15,415 bases of DNA from positions 34,088 through 49,502 of the forward strand of contig PLUH01000143.1 of the NCBI GenBank assembly GCA_003164825.1. Direction: 5' to 3'. The DNA is from Hyphomicrobiales bacterium (GTDB taxonomy: Bacteria; Pseudomonadota; Alphaproteobacteria; Rhizobiales; Beijerinckiaceae). Shown here in pieces: positions 1 through 7,222 of this stretch. The notes under the pieces are model-generated. The model worked only from the letters and a program-made list of their open reading frames with translations, had not been told where the DNA came from and did not search any database. Positions within the stretch are counted from its first letter, which is position 1; every line of letters starts with the position of its first letter. The translations under genes and the position numbers were made by a program.

Positions 1-419
1 ATATCCGCGGCGATGCCGATCAGCTCGGCCTCGTCCAGCGGCGAAATGACCCGACCGTCAAACTCATGACCGCCATGGGCGAGATATGCATGATTGCCGA
101 TCGCGCTCCTGAGATCTTCGGGCCAATCGACCATCGGCGGCAACGATGCGGTAGCCGGTAGGCCGAGCCGTACAGCTGCGGTTTGCGCGAGGTCCCGGCG
201 CTGCACCACCGCATTGGTGAAATGCGTCGTGCCGATCATGACAACGTCGATCGCTTCCGGCTTGAGCCCGGACGCCGCAAGCACGGATTTGAGAGCAGAC
301 ACAACGCCCGACATCACGTCCGGCGTCGTCGCCTCCTTGACGCCGGCGAGCACTTTTGTGCCGTCCATCACGACTGCGTCGGTATTGGTGCCGCCAACGT
401 CGATGCCGATCCTCATCAT
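1..419 (-). CDS. Hydantoinase/oxoprolinase A-type subunit, N-terminal part (runs off the window)
   Basis: Only the first 140 codons are visible. The protein opens with the phosphate-binding signature GIDVGGTNTDAV, typical of the N-terminal domain of the hydantoinase A / 5-oxoprolinase family (ASKHA-like fold). It continues with the IGTTHFTNAVVQR segment that is equally characteristic. Members hydrolyse hydantoins, N-methylhydantoins or 5-oxoproline using ATP, usually together with a B subunit that would lie outside the window. The chosen ATG at 417-419 overlaps the stop of the upstream ATPase gene as ATGA. A second ATG directly follows at 414-416, so the protein starts MMRIG or MRIG. Co-transcription with a peptide-type ABC importer suggests that its substrate is brought in by that importer. 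The exact substrate cannot be read from this fragment. Confidence 0.88.
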   Translation of the reverse strand, partial: MMRIGIDVGGTNTDAVVMDGTKVLAGVKEATTPDVMSGVVSALKSVLAASGLKPEAIDVVMIGTTHFTNAVVQRRDLAQTAAVRLGLPATASLPPMVDWPEDLRSAIGNHAYLAHGGHEFDGRVISPLDEAELIGIAAD

Positions 420-1444
420 CCCGCATTCTCCCGCTTCAAGGTCTCGATGGGCTTCGCGCCCAGGGACGCCGCGTCCGGCGCCAGAAGATGACAGCGGGCG
501 AAATGGTCCCCATCGAGCCAGTAGGCCTCGGGATTCTGTTGATCGCAAAGGCCGAACGCGAGCGGACACCGCGTGTGGAACGCGCAGCCCGGCGGCTGAT
601 TCATTGGGCTCGGAATTTCGCCTTCGACGATCGGCGCCTTCGGTTTGATCGCCTCCTCCTCGGCCGATATCACCGGAACGGCTGCAAGCAGCGAGCGCGT
701 GTAGGGGTGCGCCGGCGCCTCAAACAATTTTCTCGTCGGCCCCTCCTCGACCAGTCGCCCGAGATACAGGACACCGACCCGGCTGGCGAAATTCCGCATC
801 AAACTCAGATCATGTGAGATGAAGATATACGTCAGGCCCAGCGAGCGCCGAAGTTCATTCAGCAATTCGATGATCTTCGCCTGCACCGACACGTCGAGCG
901 CCGACGTCGGCTCGTCGAGAATGATCAGTTGCGGTTCGACCGCCAAGGCGCGGGCGATTGCGATGCGCTGCTTCTGGCCGCCAGACAGTTCGTGAGGATA
1001 GCGGGTGCTGAAATCGGCGGGCAATTGCACCATGTCGAGGAGCCGCGCGACGCCACGCTCTACATCCGCCCGCGCGATTTTGCGCGCCTCAAGCGGAACC
1101 GCTATCGACTGGCCTATCGATCGGCGCGGATTGAGAGAGGAGCCGGGATTCTGAAAAACCATCTGGACGGCCTTGCTGCGAGCCAGCGCCAACGGCAGCC
1201 CCGTCAAATCGAGGCCGTCGAGCAGGATCGCGCCGGCGCTCGGATGGGTCAGCCCCATGATCATTCGGGCGATGGTCGACTTGCCCGAGCCGCTTTCCCC
1301 GGCAAGTCCAAAGACGTCGCCTTTCGCTAGCGAGAAACTGACGTCGCTGACCGCCTTCACATCCCCCCGAATTCCGCCAAAGAGACCGCCGCGCAACGGG
1401 AACGCCTTGGAGAGTCCGATGATCTCGATCAGTGGCGCGCTCAT
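416..1444 (-). CDS. Dpp/Opp-family ABC transporter ATP-binding protein (DppF-like)
   Basis: A 342-residue ATPase that energises import of the solute captured by the family-5 binding protein of the same operon. Visible motifs are Walker A GESGSGKST (49-57), Q-loop VFQNP (96-100), signature LSGGQ (153-157), Walker B LIILDE (173-178) and switch histidine H211. The C-terminal oligopeptide-transporter extension has cysteines at 287, 293, 300 and 318. In this family such cysteines are reported to hold an iron-sulfur cluster; here that is inference. The first 30 residues carry the longer loop between strand 1 and Walker A that is usual for DppF/OppF rather than DppD. The start ATG at 1442-1444 overlaps the upstream ATPase stop as ATGA, and its own stop overlaps the hydantoinase start the same way. 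Both ends are therefore well fixed. Substrate is unknown: peptide, opine, nickel or hydantoin-like compounds are all possible. Confidence 0.95.
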   Translation of the reverse strand: MSAPLIEIIGLSKAFPLRGGLFGGIRGDVKAVSDVSFSLAKGDVFGLAGESGSGKSTIARMIMGLTHPSAGAILLDGLDLTGLPLALARSKAVQMVFQNPGSSLNPRRSIGQSIAVPLEARKIARADVERGVARLLDMVQLPADFSTRYPHELSGGQKQRIAIARALAVEPQLIILDEPTSALDVSVQAKIIELLNELRRSLGLTYIFISHDLSLMRNFASRVGVLYLGRLVEEGPTRKLFEAPAHPYTRSLLAAVPVISAEEEAIKPKAPIVEGEIPSPMNQPPGCAFHTRCPLAFGLCDQQNPEAYWLDGDHFARCHLLAPDAASLGAKPIETLKRENAG

Positions 1445-2433
1445 GGCGCCGCCTCCGCCAGATGCCAGCAGGCCGCCAGATGGCCCTCACTCACCGGCCT
1501 GTCCGACGGCGGACGATCGCACAGGGCCGTCGCAAGGACGCAGCGCGGCGAAAACCGGCATCCTGCAGGCGGGGCGGTGTAGTCGGGCAGCGAACCGTCG
1601 ATGCCCCTGAAGGCCGTGTCGCCGGAAAGTTTCGGCACGCAGTCGATCAGCGCGTGCGTATAGGGATGACTGGGGCGGGCGAAGAGATCGGCGGTCGGCG
1701 CGTGCTCGACGACCGACCCCGCATACATCACATAGACATAATCCGCCGCTTCACGCACGACGCCGAGATTGTGCGTGATCATCAGGAGCGCCAGGCCGCG
1801 GTCCTCGACGAGGTCCTTCAGCAACTTCAGGATCTGCGCCTGGGTGGTGACGTCGAGCGCGGTTCCCGGCTCATCCGCGATTAAGAGGCGCGGCTCGGAG
1901 AGCAGCGCCATCGCGATCAAGACGCGTTGGCGCATGCCGCCCGACAGCATGATCGGATAGGACCGGGCGATACGCTCGGGATCAGGCATCCGGACTTGGC
2001 CCAGAACCTCGAAGATCCTAGCCATTCGGCCGCGCCTGCCGCGCACGCGTCCAAGCCGGCGATCGGCGTATTTCAGGATGGTCGCCATCTGGTCGCCGAT
2101 GGTGAAGACCGGGTTGAGCGACGTCATCGGGTCCTGAAACACCATCGACATTGCGGTTCCGCGCAGACGCTCGCGCTCGCGTGGGCGCATCGCGAGAAGA
2201 TCGCGTCCGTCGAACAGGATCTGGCCGCACACAATCCTGGCCGGTGGCGTCGGCAGGATGCCCATGATCGTGCGCATCGTCACGCTCTTGCCGCAGCCGG
2301 ACTCGCCAACGAGCGCGACGTGGCGATGGGCAGGCACGTCGAGGGAGACGTCGCGCAGGACCTGCGAGCGCCGCCCATAGGTCGAGAAATCAACGGAGAG
2401 ACCTCGGACCGAGAGCAGCGGTTCGCCGGTCAT
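1441..2433 (-). CDS. Dpp/Opp-family ABC transporter ATP-binding protein (DppD-like)
   Basis: A 330-residue partner ATPase of the DppF-like protein. Motifs are Walker A GESGCGKS (43-50), Q-loop VFQDP (98-102), signature LSGGM (163-167), Walker B LLIADEP (183-189) and H221. The oligopeptide-type C-terminal extension has cysteines at 292, 298, 305 and 322. After Walker B the sequence reads DEPGTALD, where the family normally has DEPTTALD; this is a mild deviation outside the catalytic residues. The reading frame stays open for another 930 bases upstream, but that part lies across the permease gene in the wrong frame. The ATG at 2431-2433 (protein begins MTGEPLLSV) overlaps the permease stop as ATGA, so I take it as the start. 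It forms one transcription unit with the genes on both sides. Confidence 0.95.
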   Translation of the reverse strand: MTGEPLLSVRGLSVDFSTYGRRSQVLRDVSLDVPAHRHVALVGESGCGKSVTMRTIMGILPTPPARIVCGQILFDGRDLLAMRPRERERLRGTAMSMVFQDPMTSLNPVFTIGDQMATILKYADRRLGRVRGRRGRMARIFEVLGQVRMPDPERIARSYPIMLSGGMRQRVLIAMALLSEPRLLIADEPGTALDVTTQAQILKLLKDLVEDRGLALLMITHNLGVVREAADYVYVMYAGSVVEHAPTADLFARPSHPYTHALIDCVPKLSGDTAFRGIDGSLPDYTAPPAGCRFSPRCVLATALCDRPPSDRPVSEGHLAACWHLAEAAP

Positions 2434-3311
2434 CGCACGCTCTCGACGTCGTAGAGGTCGCGCAAGCCATCGCCAAGCAGGTTGAAGCCGAGCGCGACGA
2501 ACAGGATCGCCGCGCCTGGCAGGAGAGATTCCCACCAGCGATCGGGCAAGAAATCGGCGCCGTTGGCGACCATCGTCCCCAGGTCCGGCGTCGGCGGCTG
2601 GACGCCGAGCCCCAGATAGGACAGCGCCGCCCCGATCAGGATGACGAAGCCGAAATCGAGCGACACCTTGACCAGAATCGCCGATGCGCAATTGGGCAAG
2701 AGCTCGCGAAAGAGAATGTGGAAGCGGCTTGCGCCCAACGTTCGCGCGGCCTCGACGAATTCCTGATGACGGAGGGTTCGCGTGATCGAGAAAATGAGGC
2801 GTGTGTGCCAGGTCCACCACAGCGCCGCGATCGCAAACATCGCGTGCAGAAGATTGGGCGTGAGCACCGCCGTCACCGCGAGCGCCATCACGAGCGGAGG
2901 AATCGCCAGCGCGACATCGGTAAGGCGCATGATCAAGATCTCCATCCAGCCGCCGAAATACCCGGCGAGAAGTCCAAGCGTCGCGCCCACCGGGACGGCG
3001 AACCCCAAAACGACCGCCGCGAGCAGCAGCGAAATCCGGTAGCCAAACAAGACCCGGCTGAAGATGTCGCGACCCACATTGTCGGTGCCGAACCAGTATT
3101 GCGCCGAGGGCGGCTGGTGTCTGACGCGAAAATTGACGATTGCGCCGACGTGGTCGGGATGCGGAGCGATCCATGGCGCGAGCAGCGCCGCAAGGACGAC
3201 TATGGTCACGATTGCGGCGCCGATTAACGCAGTCGGATTGCGGCTGAACCGATGCCAGTTCTGATAGGCGATCGAAATCCGAACCGACGCCGCCGAAACC
3301 GATGCGCTCAT
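2430..3311 (-). CDS. Dpp/Opp-family ABC transporter permease (DppC-like)
   Basis: A 293-residue inner-membrane permease. An N-terminal hydrophobic segment (about 29-48) is followed by a periplasmic stretch with the family hallmark FGTDNVGRDIFSR (74-86). The remaining membrane segments of the binding-protein-dependent permease domain follow (about 95-285). The cytoplasmic EAA loop that docks onto the ATPases is seen as EAARTLGASRFHILFRELLP (187-206). The C-terminal FNLLGDGLRD is also typical of DppC. Start and stop both lie in ATGA overlaps with the neighbouring permease and ATPase genes, which points to translational coupling and equimolar synthesis of the membrane complex. Pairs with the DppB-like permease to make the translocation channel. 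Confidence 0.95.
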   Translation of the reverse strand: MSASVSAASVRISIAYQNWHRFSRNPTALIGAAIVTIVVLAALLAPWIAPHPDHVGAIVNFRVRHQPPSAQYWFGTDNVGRDIFSRVLFGYRISLLLAAVVLGFAVPVGATLGLLAGYFGGWMEILIMRLTDVALAIPPLVMALAVTAVLTPNLLHAMFAIAALWWTWHTRLIFSITRTLRHQEFVEAARTLGASRFHILFRELLPNCASAILVKVSLDFGFVILIGAALSYLGLGVQPPTPDLGTMVANGADFLPDRWWESLLPGAAILFVALGFNLLGDGLRDLYDVESVR

Positions 3312-4333
3312 GCGCGAGCGCCCCGGATACGCACCCTCGGGTCGATGAACCCGACCAGGACATCGATCATGAGATTGATGACCACGAAAAAGACGCCGGA
3401 GATCATCACGACTCCCATGACGGCGTTGAGATCCTTCTGCAGAATGCTGCGGACGCCGTAACTCGCCATGCCGGGCCAGGAGAAGACGAGCTCCACGACA
3501 AAGGCATTGCCGAGCAGTGAAGCGAATTCCAGGCCCATGATTGTCATCGGCGGGACGAATGCGGGCCGCAACATGTATTTGAACATGCGCACGCGATCAG
3601 GCACGCCGAATGCTCGGACAGCCTCGATGTAATCCTGCGTCGATACGTCGATCATCGAAGACCGGGTGATCCGCGCGATCTGCCCGATTGTAGCGGCGGA
3701 GAGCGCGAGTGTTGGCAGTAGCAGGTGCCGCAGCGCGTCCGAGAGTCCGCCGAGGTTGCCTCTCAGCAGCGTGTCGAGCGTCAAAAGCCCGGTGATGTCC
3801 GCCGTGAAGGGCGAATCGGGCGAAACCCGACCGGTGGTCGGAAGCGCATGCAGGACGTATCCGGCCAAGACCTGAAGCAGCAGCGCGAGCAGGAAGCTCG
3901 GCGTTGCCGCTCCGAGGATGGCGAAGAAGCGAACGAGATTGTCGACCCAGCCGTCCTTGTTCGCCGCCGCTACGACGCCTAGAGGGACCCCGACAACAAA
4001 CGCGACGAGGATCGTCGCCAGCACCAGTTCGAACGTCGCGGCGAACGTCTCCGCGATGTCATGGTTGACCGGCCGCTTGGTGAGAAACGAGAGACCGAGG
4101 TCCCCGTGCAGAAGGCCGACGGCAAATTGCCCGTATTGGGCGAGAATCGGTTTGTCGAGCCCCATCTTCGCCTTGAGATCCGCCACCTGCTCCTGACTGG
4201 CGCGGGGCCCCATGGCCATGCGCGCTGGATCTCCCGGCATGACGCGCGCAATGACGAAGATCACGATCGACAGCCCGAAAAGCACGAGCAAAGACCAAAA
4301 TACGCGGCGGATCAGAAAATAGAAAAACTCCAA
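3308..4333 (-). CDS. Dpp/Opp-family ABC transporter permease (DppB-like)
   Basis: A 341-residue permease with the standard DppB layout. The first membrane segment (about 9-30) leads into the conserved VMPGDPA (31-37), followed by a periplasmic loop with GLD/KPILAQY. Five further membrane segments follow, then the EAA loop EAVRAFGVPDRVRMFKYMLR (237-256) and a C-terminal DPRVR. The start codon appears to be TTG (4331-4333). There is no in-frame ATG in the short upstream stretch, MEFFYFLIRR matches the family's usual beginning, and GGGA lies about 9 bases upstream as a possible Shine-Dalgarno. The weak start and the 108-bp hairpin-forming gap after the binding-protein gene would both hold permease synthesis below that of the binding protein (inference). 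The stop overlaps the next permease start as ATGA. Confidence 0.93.
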   Translation of the reverse strand: MEFFYFLIRRVFWSLLVLFGLSIVIFVIARVMPGDPARMAMGPRASQEQVADLKAKMGLDKPILAQYGQFAVGLLHGDLGLSFLTKRPVNHDIAETFAATFELVLATILVAFVVGVPLGVVAAANKDGWVDNLVRFFAILGAATPSFLLALLLQVLAGYVLHALPTTGRVSPDSPFTADITGLLTLDTLLRGNLGGLSDALRHLLLPTLALSAATIGQIARITRSSMIDVSTQDYIEAVRAFGVPDRVRMFKYMLRPAFVPPMTIMGLEFASLLGNAFVVELVFSWPGMASYGVRSILQKDLNAVMGVVMISGVFFVVINLMIDVLVGFIDPRVRIRGARA

Positions 4334-4377
4334 TTGGACATCCCACTTGGCCGCAAACCATGCCGCGCCGGGCGCGC

Positions 4378-4442
4378 CTTCGGACGGCGATCACGCCGAA
4401 GACGCCTCGAGGAGCCAGATGCTACGTCAGACGACGAGGCGT
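4378..4442 (-). promoter_or_regulatory. Hairpins between binding-protein and permease genes
   Basis: Directly after the binding-protein stop there is an 8-bp perfect inverted repeat (ACGCCTCG 4402-4409 with CGAGGCGT 4435-4442, loop 25). It is followed by a tight hairpin CGGCG-ATCA-CGCCG (4385-4398), which can be extended with CTT/AAG across a 4-base bulge. No U-run follows, so this is not a classic terminator. In solute-importer operons such structures often protect the 3' end of the binding-protein message or reduce read-through. That role here is inference. Confidence 0.45.
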
Positions 4443-5992
4443 CAGCTGCATGTCCACTTGTACTTGTGGAAGGCATAATCGAACGACTGCATCGGCACCG
4501 GAACATACCCATCCAGACACTTATCCATCGCGTGCCGGACGACTTGCGTCTCGAGGAAAGCGTCTGTCTGCTGGTCGATCAGGGTCTGCTGGAGATCCTT
4601 GTAGATCTTCGCCTGCGCCGCGGCGTCGCCGGTCGCGCGGGCCGCGTCGATCATCTTGTCTATCTCGGGATTCTGCAGCCATTCCATTGAAGCCCAGGTT
4701 CCTGCCGACTTGGAATCGTACTGCGCATAGAACATCGAGTCCGGCGATGGATAGGTCGGGCCGAAGAACACCTCGGTCACATTGGGCGTGGTCTCGACCT
4801 TCGTGGCGATTTCGGTGACGCGATTCCACGGTTCCCCCGAGAGGGTCACCTTGAAGCCGATCTGTTCCAGGTTCGACTGCATCAGCAAGGCCAGCTCTTC
4901 CTCGAACTTGGCCGACGACACATAGGTAAGGCTCAGCGGGATGTCCGTCTTTCCGGCATAGCCGCTCTTGGCGATTTCCGCTTTGGCCGCCTCGAGATCG
5001 AATTTCGGCGCGGGCGTCGGGAGATACGCTCCAGCAAAAGTCTTTGGCAAAGGCCCGGTCAGTTCGCCGCCAGGAATAATCGTATTGTGGATGGTGTCGT
5101 AGTCGGTCGCAAGCGCGATCGCCTTGCGGATATGCACGTCATCCGTTGGGGCCACCTTGCTGTTGAACTTGAGATAGAAGGCGACCGGGGTCACCCCCGT
5201 CACTATCTTGAAGCGCGGCATCTTCGACAGCGCGTCATACGTGTCGGGCGACTGATATTGGCTCGACATCGTGAGCTCACCTGACGCAGCCATCGAGCGC
5301 ACAGTCGCCTCATCGTTGGTGATGATGAAACGCACCTCGTCGATCGGGCCCTCACCCCAGCCGCGATAGTAGTTGGGGTCGCGCTCGATGGTCATTTGTG
5401 AGCCGCGATCCCAGCTCTTGAGCGTATAGGGGCCAGCGCCGGCGACATGGGTCGACAGGTAAGTCTGGCCGTCGTCCGCGCCCGCATTCGCCTTGACGAT
5501 CTTCGAATTGACGATGCGGATCGCCGGCACCGTGGCGAGGAACGGCGAGAACGTCTTCAGGAGAGTAAACTTGACGGTTTTTGGGTCGATCGCCTCGACG
5601 CTGCCCGGCTTCAGGACGCCGGCGAACAGGTTGGCGGGCCCCTGGTTGATCTTCAGTAACCGCTCGACCGAATAGACGACGTCCTCGGCTTCGACGGGCG
5701 AGCCGTCCTGAAACTTTGCGTCGGGCCGAATGTGAAAGGTTACGCTGGTGGCGTCGGGGGAAACGTCCCATTTCTCCGCCAGCTCCGGCACAAGATTGCC
5801 GTCGGGATCGACGTTCGCCAACCCGTCATAGAGATTCGCCGAGGCCATATAGTCGGTGTAGTCGGAGATTTTTGCGGGGTCGATCGTCCCGAAAATCTGG
5901 ACGGTGTTGACTGTCACCGTGTGACCGGCGGCAAATGTTGGAGATAGCGCTAGCGCGCAAAGGCCAAGAACTAGAATCAAGCTCGATCGCAT
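4442..5992 (-). CDS. ABC transporter substrate-binding protein, family 5 (DppA/OppA-like)
   Basis: A 516-residue periplasmic solute receptor for the downstream permeases. Residues 1-21 form a signal peptide (MRSS, then the hydrophobic LILVLGLCALAL, then SPTFAA) with probable cleavage near AA-GHT. The mature part shows the family-5 pattern: TIDPA near the N-terminus, LYDGLANVDPDGNLVPELAE, and FHIRPDAKFQDGSPVEAEDV. It ends with a lone cysteine two residues before the end. ATG at 5990-5992 is preferred because GAGG lies six bases upstream (5999-6002). A GTG four codons earlier (6002-6004) would overlap that site and place extra arginine in the signal peptide. It is the first gene of the operon and is separated from the permeases by a hairpin-rich gap. 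Family 5 binds peptides, nickel, opines or glutathione. Linkage to a hydantoinase-type gene makes a cyclic amide or modified amino acid a fair guess only. Confidence 0.93.
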   Translation of the reverse strand: MRSSLILVLGLCALALSPTFAAGHTVTVNTVQIFGTIDPAKISDYTDYMASANLYDGLANVDPDGNLVPELAEKWDVSPDATSVTFHIRPDAKFQDGSPVEAEDVVYSVERLLKINQGPANLFAGVLKPGSVEAIDPKTVKFTLLKTFSPFLATVPAIRIVNSKIVKANAGADDGQTYLSTHVAGAGPYTLKSWDRGSQMTIERDPNYYRGWGEGPIDEVRFIITNDEATVRSMAASGELTMSSQYQSPDTYDALSKMPRFKIVTGVTPVAFYLKFNSKVAPTDDVHIRKAIALATDYDTIHNTIIPGGELTGPLPKTFAGAYLPTPAPKFDLEAAKAEIAKSGYAGKTDIPLSLTYVSSAKFEEELALLMQSNLEQIGFKVTLSGEPWNRVTEIATKVETTPNVTEVFFGPTYPSPDSMFYAQYDSKSAGTWASMEWLQNPEIDKMIDAARATGDAAAQAKIYKDLQQTLIDQQTDAFLETQVVRHAMDKCLDGYVPVPMQSFDYAFHKYKWTCS

Positions 5993-6020
5993 TGAGGACC
6001 TCACTGTACCGAACGCCTGA

Positions 6021-6070
6021 TGCGGTTCCCCCCGTCTGCGACATCCACGCAGAGACTCTTTTGCGGTTCC
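6021..6070. repeat. Direct repeat TGCGGTTCC flanking an inverted repeat, upstream of the transporter operon
   Basis: TGCGGTTCC occurs at 6021-6029 and again at 6062-6070. Between the copies lies a perfect inverted repeat TCTGCG-N7-CGCAGA (6035-6053). The block sits 29-78 bases upstream of the family-5 binding-protein start, where promoter and operator sites are expected. I cannot assign a convincing -35/-10 pair, so the regulatory role is inferred from position and symmetry. Confidence 0.4.
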
Positions 6071-6072
6071 GG

Positions 6073-6108
6073 ACCTTGATTACGGGCACGACCTTGATTA
6101 CGCCCGCA
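6073..6108. repeat. Tandem 18-bp repeat, two units
   Basis: ACCTTGATTACG is present at 6073-6084 and exactly repeated at 6091-6102, giving an 18-bp period. The six bases that complete each unit differ (GGGCAC versus CCCGCA). I saw no other copy in the window. It lies about 80-115 bases upstream of the solute-binding gene and could be a paired activator site or simply a local duplication. Confidence 0.5.
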
Positions 6109-6270
6109 CAATCGTGGCCGTGATCTGCATCCGCGTCAACTGCAACTAGAGGCCGAGGCTCACTTCATAAAGCGGGCCTCCCCATTTGCAGCCGCTAGTT
6201 GGGGCGGAGGACAGCGCCCAAGTCCTCGCCCGCGAGCGCCGTTCGGCGCACGTCTCTTATCTCGTTGCGC

Positions 6271-6471
6271 TCAAATTGTCGCGAGCTGCTTGACGCCCTT
6301 CGCCGCGAGCCAATCGAAGAATTCCGCCGCCTTGCGCGCATAGGCGCGGCGCGTGTGCGGGTTCCTGATCTGCGCCGTGAAGAATTCAAGGAAGCGATAG
6401 GAAGCACCGGGCCCACTCGCGGCGATGAGCGCAGGCGCGTGTGACGCGGTGATTGCCACGAGCCGGTTCAC
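6271..6471 (-). pseudogene. Tyrosine recombinase (phage integrase family), N-terminal fragment
   Basis: A 66-codon frame whose residues 25-60 read RFLEFFTAQIRNPHTRRAYA and onward to FFDWLAAKGV. This is the SAM-like core-binding domain found at the start of integrase/XerC-type recombinases (normally about 300-350 residues). The frame ends right after this domain with TGA. None of the catalytic C-terminal half (the R-H-x-x-R-H-Y residues) appears downstream in any frame, so the gene is truncated and cannot be active. It begins with GTG (6469-6471), overlapping the stop of the toxin-like gene as GTGA. It marks an old integration or deletion site beside the toxin-antitoxin remnants. Family assignment of the fragment is firm. 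The parent element is unknown. Confidence 0.75.
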
Positions 6472-6791
6472 TTCTCGTCTCGAATGACAAAGCCGCCATG
6501 CGCAGCCAAGGCGCCCGCGTCGCGTGCGCCGTGCAAGACGCGCACAATCACAAGCTCGCGCTCGTCATGCAGGTAATAGATGGCGAGTTGCCAGACAAAG
6601 CAGCGCGCAGCCCTGGCGCGGAATGCTCGCGCAAGGAGCAGACTCGGGAAAATGCCAAAGGGCTCGCGATCGTCCTTGATCTTGTCGATCAGCCCCGTCG
6701 CCGCCGCCTCGGAAGCTTCACCGGCAACATAAAACCAAATCTCGGCAAGATCGGATTCTGCCGAGGAGCTAGCGGCGCTCAAAGCGGACAT
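6468..6791 (-). CDS. ParE/RelE-family toxin-like protein, probably degraded
   Basis: A 107-codon frame. From about residue 12 it matches the ParE pattern: AESDLAEIWFYVA, then a helix with AAATGLIDKIKDD, then FP. The C-terminal strand pair ends LAIYYLHDERE and VIVRVLHGARD. ParE toxins poison gyrase and are normally preceded by a ParD antitoxin in the same direction. No antitoxin is found upstream here: the DNA in front instead encodes another antitoxin's tail on the opposite strand. The chosen ATG (6789-6791) gives an N-terminus (MSALSAASSS) unlike the family, so the true start was probably lost at a junction near 6760. In the middle (6587-6644) the +1 frame matches ParE better than the open frame (it reads REHSAPGLR, then GN), which hints at two compensating frameshifts. 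It could still be a divergent intact ORF. Activity is doubtful. Confidence 0.6.
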   Translation of the reverse strand: MSALSAASSSAESDLAEIWFYVAGEASEAAATGLIDKIKDDREPFGIFPSLLLARAFRARAARCFVWQLAIYYLHDERELVIVRVLHGARDAGALAAHGGFVIRDEK

Positions 6792-6900
6792 CGACAAGGG
6801 ATTGGCCGATGTCGCCGCCGGCCGCGTCAAAGACTTCGACACGGATCGGATTATCGCCCGATGGAGTAAGCTGTCAGCCGACCGCTCACCCATCGCCTGA
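6733..6900 (+). pseudogene. ParD/CopG-type antitoxin, C-terminal fragment
   Basis: From about 6757 this frame reads SAEELAALKADIDKGLADV, then AAGRVKDFDTDRIIAR and a short tail ending in TGA at 6898-6900. The pattern of a helix ending in I-x-K/E-G-L, a glycine-rich turn, then D-F/D and an I-x-A-R helix is the toxin-wrapping C-terminal half of ParD-like antitoxins. The DNA-binding ribbon-helix-helix half and any start codon are missing, because the frame is closed by TAA at 6730-6732. It directly precedes a ParE fragment in the same direction, as in a normal antitoxin-toxin pair. The similarity was recognised by eye and is short. Confidence 0.55.
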
Positions 6901-6901
6901 C

Positions 6902-7099
6902 CGACACGATCGCGTCTATGACAGCATCGAGCAGACCCGCGCATTGCTCAACGACCTTGGCCGAGCCCGCCCCGAAATCCAGCCGGAAGCGCGCTCGATC
7001 GTCATCGAGCGTTGGCTTGCTCTCTATTGCATTGCCGAAGACGGCGCGCAGGTTATGCGAATCATGGACGGCGCACGCGACTTGTCGGCAATTGAATAG
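6902..7099 (+). pseudogene. Second ParE-family toxin, N-terminally deleted
   Basis: From 6908 the frame reads DRVYDSIEQTRALL, LGRARPEI, ARSIVIERWLALYCI and ends VMRIMDGARDLSAIE before TAG. This is the C-terminal two thirds of a ParE toxin with the conserved G-R-x-R-P-E and R-I-x-x-G-A-R-D segments. The first roughly 30 residues (the LSPxAExDLxxIWxYIA region) are missing. The homology starts only eight bases after the antitoxin stop, where a complete toxin would need about 90 more bases. The upstream continuation of the frame (from ATG 6809) lies over the antitoxin and is not toxin-like. An internal deletion has therefore removed the toxin's start and it should be inactive. Its sequence is clearly different from that of the minus-strand ParE, so these are two separate modules. 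Confidence 0.65.
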
Positions 7100-7222
7100 A
7101 CACCCGAATGAGTTCCGACCGTTGCCATCGCGTCGCGCGCCAGCAGGCTGTGAGCTGGATCAAGCCGGTCTCACCGCCGATAACCGTCCTAGTCGTCGTC
7201 CAGCCGATAGTTGCTTGGCAAT

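Noticed and set aside
2434..3363. Upstream continuation of the DppD-like reading frame, which would give a 640-residue protein
   Set aside because: It crosses the DppC-like permease gene in another frame, is arginine-rich and shows no motifs. The real start is the ATGA-coupled ATG at 2433.
6073..6108. CRISPR-like repeat
   Set aside because: Only two units with a 6-base interval, no further copies, and no cas genes in the window.
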